A stretch of DNA of 64,000 bases from Halovenus aranensis (lineage in GTDB: Archaea > Halobacteriota > Halobacteria > Halobacteriales > Haloarculaceae), in assembly GCF_900100385.1 (NCBI RefSeq), contig NZ_FNFC01000016.1, positions 1 to 64,000 of the forward strand, read 5' to 3'. The notes below the pieces were generated by a model. It made no database searches and was not told the origin of the DNA. It saw nothing but the letters and a program-made list of their open reading frames with translations. A program made the translations under genes and the position numbers. This document shows, in pieces, positions 42,711 through 51,464 of this stretch. The stretch's first letter is position 1. Each line of letters opens with the position of its first letter.

Positions 42711-43451
42711 GTGTGTACGCTAACCTTCGCCTGGCAGGTCTTCGAGGACGCACCGCTGCTCGTGGCGGCCAATCGCGACGAGGTGCTTGATAGACCTTCG
42801 GAGCCACCGGCACGCCGTGACTGGGAGACAGATGTCGTCGCGCCGAGAGATAGTCGAGCCGACGGGACCTGGCTCGGCTACAACGAACACGGCGTCGTCG
42901 TCGGCATCACGAACCGCTGGCTCGACGCCGATATCGAGGGCGAACGCTCGCGTGGCCTGTTGGTTCGGGACGCTCTCGGGGCCGAAACCGCAGAGGAGGC
43001 AGTCAGGACCGTCGAGCGGGAACTCGTCGAGCAGACCTACGACGGCTTCAACCTCATCGCGGCAGACACGAACGCCGCAGTACTCGTGGAGTCAGGGCAC
43101 GAGCGGCGGGTGAGGGCGCTCTCGCCGGGCGTTCATGTCGTCGTCAACGTCGGCGCAGACGGCGGGTACGCTGTCCCGGCGCGCCGACAGGAGGCCGGCG
43201 AACAACAGGCCAGAAACGCCGACGCCGTCCGAGGAGCGCTCAAACCAGAACCGGGCGAGCGGCCCGCGGGCTGGCTCGACCGGGCAGCGGCAGTGCTCGG
43301 AGACCACGAGTACGGCGTCTGTGTCCACGGCGACGGGTTCGGGACGAAGAGCGCCTCCCTGCTGTGGCTGGCCGACGACAAGCGCCGCTACGAGTTCGCA
43401 GACGGGCCGCCCTGTGAGAGCGACTTCGAGCGAGTTGCTGCCGAGGTCTGA
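42711..43451 (+). CDS. NRDE-family protein (TANGO2-like)
   Basis: 246 residues. The product starts MCTLTFAWQ, so the second residue, Cys2, can become the exposed nucleophile after Met removal. VAANRDEVLDRPSEPPARRDW carries the N-R-D-E signature. GTWLGYNEHGVVVGITNR follows. TANGO2-type proteins are widespread and linked to heme handling or secretion; the reaction is unresolved. The start is GTG at 42711, with a ttta box about 30 bases before it. Confidence 0.9.
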   Translation: MCTLTFAWQVFEDAPLLVAANRDEVLDRPSEPPARRDWETDVVAPRDSRADGTWLGYNEHGVVVGITNRWLDADIEGERSRGLLVRDALGAETAEEAVRTVERELVEQTYDGFNLIAADTNAAVLVESGHERRVRALSPGVHVVVNVGADGGYAVPARRQEAGEQQARNADAVRGALKPEPGERPAGWLDRAAAVLGDHEYGVCVHGDGFGTKSASLLWLADDKRRYEFADGPPCESDFERVAAEV

Positions 43452-43473
43452 CCCCGACAGACTCCGAACCGAA

Positions 43474-43490
43474 GCTACTATTTAAGTAGC
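43474..43490. promoter_or_regulatory. Palindrome enclosing the box A of an HTH gene
   Basis: gctact-attta-agtagc is a perfect 6-5-6 inverted repeat whose centre is the TATA box of the gene at 43510, about 28 bases upstream. A dimer bound here would block TBP, which suggests autoregulation by the encoded protein. Confidence 0.55.
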
Positions 43491-43509
43491 GCAGTGACAC
43501 AACGTACAT

Positions 43510-43860
43510 ATGAGCACCACATCCGCGGAGGAGGAACTCGACGAGGACGAGCGTCGAGGACTGGAACTCATCCGGGAGACGGGCGGGATTCACCAGAGTA
43601 ACTTCTGGAAGGAACTCGACGTGTCGTCGCGCAAGGGGAGTCGCATCGTCGATACGCTGTCCGAGAACGACCTCATCGACCGTGACGAGACCGTCTACGA
43701 GGGTCACAACACGTACTACCTATCGCCGACAGCGAAAGACCTCGAATTCTCGCTGCTGATGGCCGGTGATATGCTCTCGCCGTTTGTCGGCGACGAGGAA
43801 GTCGACCCACAGAGCGACCTGTTCTCTCAGTGGGTCATGAACCTCGCCTACGAGGAGTAA
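43510..43860 (+). CDS. Winged-helix transcriptional regulator
   Basis: 116 residues. The helix-turn-helix lies at about 22-60: LELIRETGGIHQSNFWKELDVSSRKGSRIVDTLSENDLI, followed by a wing (YEGHNTYYLSP). It resembles small MarR/Lrp-like haloarchaeal regulators with a short C-terminal helix for dimer formation. The TATA box is enclosed by a palindrome that may be its own binding site. Targets beyond itself are unknown. Confidence 0.83.
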   Translation: MSTTSAEEELDEDERRGLELIRETGGIHQSNFWKELDVSSRKGSRIVDTLSENDLIDRDETVYEGHNTYYLSPTAKDLEFSLLMAGDMLSPFVGDEEVDPQSDLFSQWVMNLAYEE

Positions 43861-43861
43861 C

Positions 43862-44956
43862 TCACGGCTGCGGGAGCCGCGCTGACTGTTCTGACCCGTC
43901 GACAAACGGGAGCGTAACTGCGGTCGCAGCGACATCGCTGCCGTCGATGCGAACGGTCAGGGCGGCGTCGACTTCGATTTTCTCGCCGACTGCTCTGTCG
44001 ACCAGCGCGAGTGCAAAGGGCACGTCTCGGAGCGGGCTCTCGGCAGTCCGAGTTATCTCGCCGACGTGTTCGTCGCCGTCGAACACTGCGGCTCCTGCCT
44101 CCGAGACCTCCTCTGTGACGAGTCCAACCAGCCGCTTTGTCGGTTCGCCGCGGTTCTCGACCCGTGAGACGACCTCCTGGCCGACGAAACAGCCCTTGTC
44201 GTAGTCGACGGCGTTGGCGAGTCCGAGATTGTTCGGCACACCGCCGTCGAGTTCTGTCTCGAACAGGGGCGTGCCCGCTTCGAGCGTGAGTGATTCCCAG
44301 GTCCGGTAGCCAAATGGGGCCGCGTTCTGTCCGCGGTTGACCAGCGTATCGAAGACGTACAGGGCATCGTCGGCCTCCGCGACGACGTGATACCCCTCCT
44401 CACCGGCCGGTCCGTCCATCCGGATGACGGTGACGCCCACGTCGGCCATCGAGCCCCGCACAAACGTCAGCGGCTCTCGGGGCGTTTCCGCCGAGATGAC
44501 ACTCGCTATCTTCTCTGTCGCCTTGGGGCCGTGGACACCGAAGTAGGCGAACTGGTCGGTGACGAGTTCGACCTCGACGTCCTGAATGAACGTCTTCTCG
44601 CCCCAGTCGTCGGCAACTGCGTCTCCGTTCCCCGGCGGGAGGAACACGAGGAGGCGCTCGCCGGCGTTGAAGATGTACATGTCGGTCCGAATCCGGCCCT
44701 GTGGCGTCAACAACAGCGCGTAGACCCCGTGTCCGTCGGCCTCCGGGACGGTGTTCGAAACCGCGTTGTCGACGAATTCGAGGCGGTCCTCGCCGGTCAC
44801 CGACAGGATGTCGGCGGCGTACTCGATGACCCCCGATGCGTTTCGGACGGCCCGATGTGACCGTTCCGGCCGGCCGTAGTCGGTGACGACCTCGCGGCCG
44901 CCACGCGTTCCAAATGCCGCACCGTGGTCGTCGTGAACGTCTGTGAGTAGCGTCAT
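43862..44956 (-). CDS. ygfZ: YgfZ/GcvT-domain folate-binding protein
   Basis: 364 residues. It belongs to the GcvT fold, with the YgfZ signature YDKGCFVGQEVVSRV (the redox-active Cys in K-G-C-x-x-G-Q-E), and DRLEFVDNAVSNTVP near the start. YgfZ (IBA57) proteins use folate to help maintain iron-sulfur enzymes. It lacks the glycine-cleavage neighbours expected for a true aminomethyltransferase. The sugar-kinase gene lies 4 bases upstream and may be co-transcribed. Confidence 0.85.
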   Translation of the reverse strand: MTLLTDVHDDHGAAFGTRGGREVVTDYGRPERSHRAVRNASGVIEYAADILSVTGEDRLEFVDNAVSNTVPEADGHGVYALLLTPQGRIRTDMYIFNAGERLLVFLPPGNGDAVADDWGEKTFIQDVEVELVTDQFAYFGVHGPKATEKIASVISAETPREPLTFVRGSMADVGVTVIRMDGPAGEEGYHVVAEADDALYVFDTLVNRGQNAAPFGYRTWESLTLEAGTPLFETELDGGVPNNLGLANAVDYDKGCFVGQEVVSRVENRGEPTKRLVGLVTEEVSEAGAAVFDGDEHVGEITRTAESPLRDVPFALALVDRAVGEKIEVDAALTVRIDGSDVAATAVTLPFVDGSEQSARLPQP

Positions 44957-44960
44957 TCCG

Positions 44961-45926
44961 TTATCGGGACTGTTCGTCCACCTGCTCCGTTAGTGATTCG
45001 ATTTCGTCGCCGTCGACGCTGAGGAACGGGCCAGGAATCGTCTTCACGAGGACAGAACTGGCGACGGCGACACTGAGTGCGCGCGCGGCGTCTGACCCCT
45101 GGACGAGTTCGTGAAGCAGCCCACCGGTGAACGCGCTCGCGTCCCCCATTGGGTCGACTATTTCGGCGTCGATGGCGGTCCGCTCGTGGACGACGTTGGT
45201 CCCGGGCGTATCGTGAAGTGCAATTGCGCTGCCGTCAGCTCGTCTGATGACGACCATCTGGAGGTCGTATATCGCAGAGAGTGTGTTCGTCAGTTCCCGG
45301 GGTGAGCCGGTTTCGTTGAGTACCTCGCCGACCGCGTCGTCGGTCGTGATGAAGACATCGACCTCGTCAGCGAGTGTCTCGAAAGCCTGTTTGAACGACT
45401 CCGGAGACGCCAGCCCGGGTGTGTAATCGAGTTCGACCGCGGTGACCGTCCCGCTGCCCGCACTCGCTCGGAGGATCGCCTCGGCGGTGTCCGCGGCGGC
45501 CGAGGAGAGGACGGCCGAGCTCACAGCGGTATAGACGAGCGAGGCGTCTTGCATTCGCTCTATCGGGAACTCACCGGGTTGAGCAGACGAGAGTGCGGTA
45601 TCTCGGCGGTCGTGCCAGTATCTGCTTTCGCGTGGTGGTGCGGCCGCCTCTCGAAACGAGATGCCCTGGCGGTAGCTGTCGTCGGTCCAGGTGACGGCCG
45701 TCTCGACGCCGGTGGCGGCAATCTGGCGGGTGACGTTGCGCCCGATAGCAGTGTCGGGTACCTTGCTCACCCAGGCCGCGTCCGTCCCGTGTGCGGCGGC
45801 TGCGACAGCCGCGTTACTCTCGGTTCCGTCGGCATACAGTTCGAGCGTCTCAGTCATCTCGATGCGTCCATTACCCGGCGGCGACAGCCGAACCGGGGTC
45901 TCCCCAAACGTTACGAGCCCGTCCAT
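44961..45926 (-). CDS. PfkB-family sugar kinase with altered catalytic motif
   Basis: 321 residues with the ribokinase fold. It opens with FGETPVRLSPPGNGRIE, and DGTESNAAVAAAAHGT is the N-terminal sugar-binding motif, most like 2-keto-3-deoxygluconate kinases. The C-terminal family motif D-T-x-G-A-G-D is here DPMGDASAF (residues 258-266): the catalytic base Asp is replaced by Ser264. Either the base lies elsewhere or the protein no longer phosphorylates sugars. The gene ends 4 bases before the YgfZ-type gene. Confidence 0.8.
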   Translation of the reverse strand: MDGLVTFGETPVRLSPPGNGRIEMTETLELYADGTESNAAVAAAAHGTDAAWVSKVPDTAIGRNVTRQIAATGVETAVTWTDDSYRQGISFREAAAPPRESRYWHDRRDTALSSAQPGEFPIERMQDASLVYTAVSSAVLSSAAADTAEAILRASAGSGTVTAVELDYTPGLASPESFKQAFETLADEVDVFITTDDAVGEVLNETGSPRELTNTLSAIYDLQMVVIRRADGSAIALHDTPGTNVVHERTAIDAEIVDPMGDASAFTGGLLHELVQGSDAARALSVAVASSVLVKTIPGPFLSVDGDEIESLTEQVDEQSR

Positions 45927-45963
45927 ACCGGCTCATGCACACCGAGGGGCTTAACGGTCGGGG

Positions 45964-46686
45964 TCACGCCTGGCCGTCGCCGTCGTCGATATCGTCGACG
46001 ACATCGGTGACGGTCTCCTCGACAGTCTGTTCGACGGTTTCCTCGACGCTATCTTCGACGGTCTCCTCGACGGCCTGTTCGACTGTCTCTTCGACGCTGT
46101 CCTCAACAGTCTGTTCGACGGTCTCCTCGACGCTATCTTCGACAGTCTCCTCGACGGCCTGTTCGACTGTCTCTTCGACGCTACCCCCGACCGTGTCCTC
46201 GACGGCCTGCTCGACGGTGTCTTCGACGGTTTCCTCGACGCTATCTTCGACGGTCTCCTCGACGGCCTGTTCGACGGTGGCTCCGACTGATTTTTCGACA
46301 GTATGTTGCATCTGCTCGGAGACCGTCTCCTCGACGGCCTGCTCAACCTCCTTACCGACGGCGTCCTCGACAGCGTCGTCCATCGACTGTCCGACAGACT
46401 CCTGAACGGCGTCGTCGACCTGGTCGCCGACGGCGTCTTCGACGGTCTGTTCGACCGTTTCGTCGACGCTTTTCTCGACAGTTTCTTGAACGGTCCGGGT
46501 CATCCACTCGGGGTCGAACCGCGCCATCTTCCAGACGACGTGGATGACATACGAGAGCAATACACCGATACCAAAGGCGATGCCCACCCCCTGCGGACCA
46601 AACAGCATCACGACGACTGCACCGAAAATCAACGCCCCGTAGGTGAGGTCGACGAGCGCATCGACACGCACCGGATTCACGTTCAT
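45964..46686 (-). CDS. Membrane protein with unbroken tetrapeptide repeat tail
   Basis: 240 residues from the ATG at 46686. Two membrane segments (about 16-30 and 34-52) precede a tail in which every fourth residue from 66 to 230 is Val (Met at 102 and 126): VEET, VEDS, VEQA and similar units, 42 in all, without a single insertion. The tail is very acidic and should be helical, but its period of 4.0 fits neither heptad nor hendecad coiled coils. The function is unknown. An open frame to 46737 would overlap the amidohydrolase gene and is not favoured. Confidence 0.8.
   Translation of the reverse strand: MNVNPVRVDALVDLTYGALIFGAVVVMLFGPQGVGIAFGIGVLLSYVIHVVWKMARFDPEWMTRTVQETVEKSVDETVEQTVEDAVGDQVDDAVQESVGQSMDDAVEDAVGKEVEQAVEETVSEQMQHTVEKSVGATVEQAVEETVEDSVEETVEDTVEQAVEDTVGGSVEETVEQAVEETVEDSVEETVEQTVEDSVEETVEQAVEETVEDSVEETVEQTVEETVTDVVDDIDDGDGQA
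45997..46491 (-). repeat. 12-bp imperfect tandem repeat encoding V-E-x-x units
   Basis: About 41 copies of a 12-base unit (consensus gtcgaggagacc on the reverse strand) encode the four-residue repeats of the membrane protein. Copies in 46000-46300 are most alike, those toward 46490 more diverged, suggesting growth by slippage or unequal exchange while the frame was kept. Confidence 0.85.
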
Positions 46687-46733
46687 ACTGTCACTAACGA
46701 TCCGGGTCTTTAATCCTCTGCTGGTCTGTCCGT

Positions 46734-48263
46734 TCACCCGCGGTCGTCGTAGACAGTCTCGCCGCCGACGACGGTCATCGACACGTCGATGCCGGCAATA
46801 TCGTCGCTCTCCCAGGGCGACTCCTCGAGTACCACGAAATCGGCGCAGTGGCCCGCTTCGACCGTGCCGAGGCGGTCCTCGTCGAAGCCAGCGTACGCCC
46901 CGCCGGCGGTGTAGGCCCGAAGCGCCTCCGTCACTGAGAGAGACTGTGCCTGTGTCGGTGCGTCGACGGCCTGTGCAACGCCAAACAGCGGGTCCATCGG
47001 CATGCAGTCACTCCCGAATGCGAGTGTCGCTCCCGACTCGAGTAGCGTCCCGAAGCGATTCGAGTCCTCCCGGCGCTGGTCGCCGATGCGGTCGGTGTAG
47101 AGGCCACCCTCTCGTGCCCACTTCAGGAAGTTCGGCTGTGCGGAGACGACGACATCCTCGTCGGCGAGGCGGTCGATGAGGTCGTCTCTGAGTATCTCTG
47201 CGTGTTCGATACGGTGGCGCTGGCCGTCGGTTGCCTCGTAAGCGTCGAGTGTGGTCTCGATTGCGCTGTCGCCGATAGCGTGGACCGTCATCTGGAGGCC
47301 GGCATCGTCGACACGCTCGATCAGGTCCTGTACTGTCTCCGGGTCGACGACCCAGGAGCCGTCTTCCCCGGGGGCGTCGGCGTACGGCGTCGAGAGCTTC
47401 GCGGTTCTGCCGCCGATGCTCCCATCGGTAAACGTCTTGATACCGCCGACACGGACGCGGTCGGTCCCGTGGTTCGTCCGGAGACCGGTCTCGATGACCG
47501 CGTCGAAGTGGTCTCGCCAGTAGTTGATGCGGACGCGGACCGACAGCTCGTCGGCCTGGTCGAGTTCCCTGTAGACCCGCGGGGCCGGGGAGTTGCGGAC
47601 CATGTCGTGGACCCCGGTAATGCCCAAGCTGTTTGCCTCTGCCTGTGCAGCGAGGAGGTACTCGCGCATTCCCTCGGGGTCGGGAGCTGTCTCCTCACGA
47701 AGCACGTCGAGTGCGTCTTCGACGACCACGCCGGTCGGCTCGCCGTCCGCTTTCCTGACATCCTCGGCGGGCATCTGGTCGACGTATGCTTCGAGGACGA
47801 CGCTGTTGACCGAGGCCAGATGGAGGTCCTCGCGGTAGGCGACGACGGGCCGGTCGGTGCTGACGCTGTCGAGTTGGTCGCGCGTGAGATACTCCCCGCC
47901 CCACGCGCTCTCGTCGTAGCCAAAGCCAAGTACCCAGCCCTCACTCTCCTCACGCTGGGCTGCGAGCAAGTCGAGACAGTCTGTCGGGTCGTCTGCCTCC
48001 GAGAGGTCAGCCTCGGTCGCGTACTTGCCGACGATGTCCATGTGCGTGTGCGCGTCGATGAACCCGGGGAGGAGCGTCCGCCCCTCCAGGTCGATTACTT
48101 CTGTCTCGACGCCGTTGAGGAACTCGACTTCGTAGGCCGAGTCCACGCGGACGATACTGCCGTCTCGGACGGCGACGGCCTCGGCTGTCGGCTCGCCCGT
48201 CTCCTCGGCCGTGAGCGGATGGACGGCCGCGTTCGTGAAGATGCGGTCAGCAGCCTGTGTCAT
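46734..48263 (-). CDS. Amidohydrolase (YtcJ-like, amidohydrolase family 3)
   Basis: 509 residues. Metal-binding motifs of the superfamily are present: LLPGFIDAHTHMDIVG (His-x-His), GGIKTFTDGSIGGRTA (Lys region), VHAIGDSAIE, HRIEHAEIL and FGSDCMPMDPL (Asp). These enzymes hydrolyse amides of diverse, usually unknown, substrates. The ATG at 48263 (MTQAADRIFTNAAVHPL) is the family-like start. It points toward the repeat gene, whose start lies 47 bases beyond its stop. Confidence 0.88.
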   Translation of the reverse strand: MTQAADRIFTNAAVHPLTAEETGEPTAEAVAVRDGSIVRVDSAYEVEFLNGVETEVIDLEGRTLLPGFIDAHTHMDIVGKYATEADLSEADDPTDCLDLLAAQREESEGWVLGFGYDESAWGGEYLTRDQLDSVSTDRPVVAYREDLHLASVNSVVLEAYVDQMPAEDVRKADGEPTGVVVEDALDVLREETAPDPEGMREYLLAAQAEANSLGITGVHDMVRNSPAPRVYRELDQADELSVRVRINYWRDHFDAVIETGLRTNHGTDRVRVGGIKTFTDGSIGGRTAKLSTPYADAPGEDGSWVVDPETVQDLIERVDDAGLQMTVHAIGDSAIETTLDAYEATDGQRHRIEHAEILRDDLIDRLADEDVVVSAQPNFLKWAREGGLYTDRIGDQRREDSNRFGTLLESGATLAFGSDCMPMDPLFGVAQAVDAPTQAQSLSVTEALRAYTAGGAYAGFDEDRLGTVEAGHCADFVVLEESPWESDDIAGIDVSMTVVGGETVYDDRG

Positions 48264-48327
48264 GGTACGCACACCGGCCGCGAGCGCGTTAACCGTTTGG
48301 GAACACGGTCACCTCGGACCAGAACTG

Positions 48328-48843
48328 TCACTCCGCGTCGCCGTGGACGGTGTCGACGACGGCTCTGACGGTTTCGTACTCCTCGTCGGCGTACGCGATG
48401 AACTGAACGTCTGTCAGCGTGTCTGGCTCGTAGCTGGCGACTGTCTCGGCGATGAGACGCGCACCCTCCCGGAGGTCGAACCCGGCGACGCCACAGCCGA
48501 GGGCCGGAACGACGAGCGACTCCGCCCCGAGGTCGTCGGCCCGTGCGAGCGCGTTCCGTGTCGCGTCGGCGATGCTCTCAGCGGTCGCCTGCCCGTCGCC
48601 GTAGTGTGGCATCGCGGCGGCGTGGATTACGTACTCGGCATCGAGGTCGTAGGCGTCGGTGACGGCGACCTCGCCGAGTTCGACCGGCCCCTTCGACATC
48701 GCTGCGTCGTTCAGTTCCTCCCCACCCGCCCGACGGAGCGCACCGGCGACACCTGACCCCATCTGAAGACTCGTTCCCGCCGCGTTGACCAGTACGTCCG
48801 CGGACTGTTGTGCGATGTCACCTTGTATCACCGCAACGTGCAT
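48328..48843 (-). CDS. Macro-domain protein
   Basis: 171 residues consisting of one macro domain: VIQGDIAQQSADVLVNAAGTSLQMGSGVAGALRRAGG (ADP-ribose loop), AYDLDAEYVIHAAAM, and VVPALGCGVAGFDL (phosphate loop). Such proteins bind or remove ADP-ribose and related O-acetyl groups. The ATG at 48843 matches the domain start; the open frame beyond it is not conserved. A tttttat element about 40 bases upstream lies back to back with the secF promoter. Confidence 0.92.
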   Translation of the reverse strand: MHVAVIQGDIAQQSADVLVNAAGTSLQMGSGVAGALRRAGGEELNDAAMSKGPVELGEVAVTDAYDLDAEYVIHAAAMPHYGDGQATAESIADATRNALARADDLGAESLVVPALGCGVAGFDLREGARLIAETVASYEPDTLTDVQFIAYADEEYETVRAVVDTVHGDAE

Positions 48844-48960
48844 ACACAGTTCACCTGGACAGTTGTTCGCTACGGGTGATAAAAATAGTAGCGCCAGACG
48901 ACAGCGACCGGGCGAGAGGATACAAAAAGGCTTATTCAGCACGGTGTAAGAGCACATTCC

Positions 48961-49830
48961 ATGGGACGTATCGATGTCGAGAGAGTCCCCTATGAGGACT
49001 ACTCTAACCGCCAGCTAATCGCCGTGCCACTGGCGATTCTCGCGGTTGCTATTGGGGTGTTGGCCCTCGCATATCTACTCACAGGGACGCCGGTCGCATT
49101 GGGATTTGATTTCACAGGCGGGACAACCGTCCAGTTCACCGCCGACGATGCCTCTGCCGGCGACATCCGTGACGACCTTTCCGGGTTCGAGACCGAGTCT
49201 GTCCGGTCGATTGGCTTTGGCAACGACTACGAGGTCGAGACGCAACTCGAAGAGACCGACGAACTCGAGTCGGCTATCGAAGACAGATACGGCGACGACG
49301 CCATACAGTCCGTCGAGACGCGGTCGGCGAAGTTCGGTGGCGACACACAACGGGAAGCGCTAGTGGGTGTCGTGGTTGCGTTTCTCGGCATGTCGGTTCT
49401 CGTTGCGCTCATCTTCCGGTCGCTCGTGCCGAGCGTCGCGGTTGTCGCCTCGGCGTTTTCGGATATCGTCGTGCCGCTCGCGCTGATGCGCGTGTTCGGT
49501 ATCGAACTGAGTCTTGGTGCCGTGGCCGCGCTGTTGATGATTATCGGATACAGCGTGGACTCGGACATCCTGCTGAACAACCACGTCCTGAAACGCCACG
49601 GCGAGTTCTACGACAGTGCCTACCGGGCGATGCGAACAGGTGTGTCGATGACGCTTACCTCCGTCGCCGCGATGGTCACGATGGCAATCGTTTCCCGGTT
49701 ACTCGGGATTCCGCTGCTCGATGACGTCGCCCTCATCCTGACTTTCGGATTAGTGACCGACCTGCTCAACACCTACATGCTCAACATAAGTCTACTTCGG
49801 TGGTACAAGTACGAAGGGGTGAAACGATGA
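48961..49830 (+). CDS. secF: Protein-export membrane protein SecF
   Basis: 289 residues with six membrane helices. The first is near 20-42, followed by GFDFTGGTTVQFT and an extracytoplasmic domain. The rest holds the SecF core (VALIFRSLVPSVAVVASAFSDI, IIGYSVDSDILLNNHVL). With SecD it uses the proton or ion gradient to aid Sec-dependent export. Archaea order the pair secF-secD, as here. The stop overlaps the secD ATG. A cttatt box lies about 30 bases upstream. Confidence 0.95.
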   Translation: MGRIDVERVPYEDYSNRQLIAVPLAILAVAIGVLALAYLLTGTPVALGFDFTGGTTVQFTADDASAGDIRDDLSGFETESVRSIGFGNDYEVETQLEETDELESAIEDRYGDDAIQSVETRSAKFGGDTQREALVGVVVAFLGMSVLVALIFRSLVPSVAVVASAFSDIVVPLALMRVFGIELSLGAVAALLMIIGYSVDSDILLNNHVLKRHGEFYDSAYRAMRTGVSMTLTSVAAMVTMAIVSRLLGIPLLDDVALILTFGLVTDLLNTYMLNISLLRWYKYEGVKR

Positions 49831-51425
49831 TTGACGTGCGAGACAACTGGCGAGTGTTGCTGTTGCTCGGCCTGTGTGTACTCGCTGCACTCGCGCTGTT
49901 TGGCCCGCTGGGTGCAGATTCCGGTGACACGGGACTCAACGAGAGTGAACAGCAGGTCAGCGACCCGACGAATCTCCAGTACGGGCTCGAACTCTCGGGT
50001 GGAACCCGAATCCGAGGCCTGCTAGAGGGACTCATCGCCGAGGATATGAACACCGGTGGGGAGGACCCCTCGACCGTAGCGCGAGACTTGGCAAGCGAAC
50101 TGGAAACCGATGGCATCAACGTCACAGTGCGCCAGCGCGGGCCCGACCGCGCCGACATCGAGCTGTTCGACAGGAGCATCACCGCCTCTGAGTTTGCCGA
50201 TGGACTCTCAGCCATCGGCATCGACGCCACGACTGACGATATCGAAGACGGGACGACCTCGGAAACACGAAGCGAAGCCGTCGACACGATTTCGGAACGT
50301 ATCGACAGAACCGGGCTTGGCGGGTCCAGCGTCACGACCGTCAGCTCGGCGACCGGCGAGGACTTCATCGTCGTCGAAGTTCCCGGCGAAGACCGTGAGA
50401 CGGTCGAGGAACTCATCGGAGACCCGGGACGTGTACAGGTCATCGCCGGCTACCCCGTCAGAACTGACAACGGGACTGAACTTCAGACAGAAGAAGTACT
50501 GACCGGCGAAGACTTTACTAACATCTCGCCCGCAGAGCGCCCAGGTAACCGGAATCCGTTCCCGCGAGTGCCGGTGGCGCTCACCGACCAGGCCGGCCAG
50601 CGGTACGCCAACCTGATGCAGGAGGCCGGTTTCACCGGCGAGGGTATCGGTGTCTGTGACTTCAACGCGACGGCCCACGACGGGCCACGCGAGGGACAGT
50701 GGTGTCTCTACACTGTCGTCGACGGCGAATACGTCTACGGCGCGAGCATGAGTGACGGTCTGGCGGAAGATATCAACGCCGGTGACTTCCGGACGAACCC
50801 CTCGTTCGTGCTCCAGACCCAGTCGTTCGAGGAGGCACAACAGCTCGAAGTCAACCTCCGTGCCGGCGCGCTGCCGACGAACCTGACCATCGAATCGTCG
50901 AGTTTCATCTCGCCGAGTCTGGCACAGAAGTTCAAGCCACTCGCACTGATAACGGGTATCGCCGCCTGGATATCGGTCGCACTCGTCGTCTACGTCTGGT
51001 ACCGTGACGTGCGCGTCGCCGTCCCGATGTTCCTCACAGCTAGCAGCGAGGTGTTCCTGTTGCTCGGGTTTGCGGCCTCTTTCGGGATGGCGCTCGACCT
51101 GTCTCACATCGCGGGGCTGATTGCCGTCATCGGGACCGGGCTGGACGACCTCATCATCATGGCAGACGAGATATTACAACGCAAGGAGAAAGTCCAGACC
51201 GGCCGTGTGTTCCAGAGCCGGTTCCGAAAGGCCTTCTGGGTCATTGGCATGGCTGCCGCGACGACCATCATCGCGATGAGCCCGCTGGCGGTGCTGAGCC
51301 TCGGCGACCTGCAAGGATTCGCTATCATCACCATCATCGGTGTGCTCATCGGGGTGTTCATCACCCGACCGGCCTACGGTGACGTACTCCGAACGCTGAT
51401 GCTCGACGACGTCGACCGGTCGTAG
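49827..51425 (+). CDS. secD: Protein-export membrane protein SecD
   Basis: 532 residues. The first membrane helix (about 9-25) is followed by LQYGLELSGGTRI, a large extracytoplasmic region (about 45-365), and five C-terminal helices containing AVIGTGLDDLIIMADEIL. It works with SecF. The ATG at 49827 overlaps the secF stop. The length is normal for archaeal SecD. Confidence 0.95.
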   Translation: MIDVRDNWRVLLLLGLCVLAALALFGPLGADSGDTGLNESEQQVSDPTNLQYGLELSGGTRIRGLLEGLIAEDMNTGGEDPSTVARDLASELETDGINVTVRQRGPDRADIELFDRSITASEFADGLSAIGIDATTDDIEDGTTSETRSEAVDTISERIDRTGLGGSSVTTVSSATGEDFIVVEVPGEDRETVEELIGDPGRVQVIAGYPVRTDNGTELQTEEVLTGEDFTNISPAERPGNRNPFPRVPVALTDQAGQRYANLMQEAGFTGEGIGVCDFNATAHDGPREGQWCLYTVVDGEYVYGASMSDGLAEDINAGDFRTNPSFVLQTQSFEEAQQLEVNLRAGALPTNLTIESSSFISPSLAQKFKPLALITGIAAWISVALVVYVWYRDVRVAVPMFLTASSEVFLLLGFAASFGMALDLSHIAGLIAVIGTGLDDLIIMADEILQRKEKVQTGRVFQSRFRKAFWVIGMAAATTIIAMSPLAVLSLGDLQGFAIITIIGVLIGVFITRPAYGDVLRTLMLDDVDRS

Positions 51426-51464
51426 TCTCTCCAGACTTTAGATGGCACCTAGTAACTCGGACGT

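Noticed and set aside
45791-46405. Long plus-strand frame of Ser/Thr/Val repeats opposite the tetrad-repeat gene
   Set aside because: It is the complement of the 12-base repeats. It has no start context, no homology-like features, and begins inside the sugar-kinase gene.
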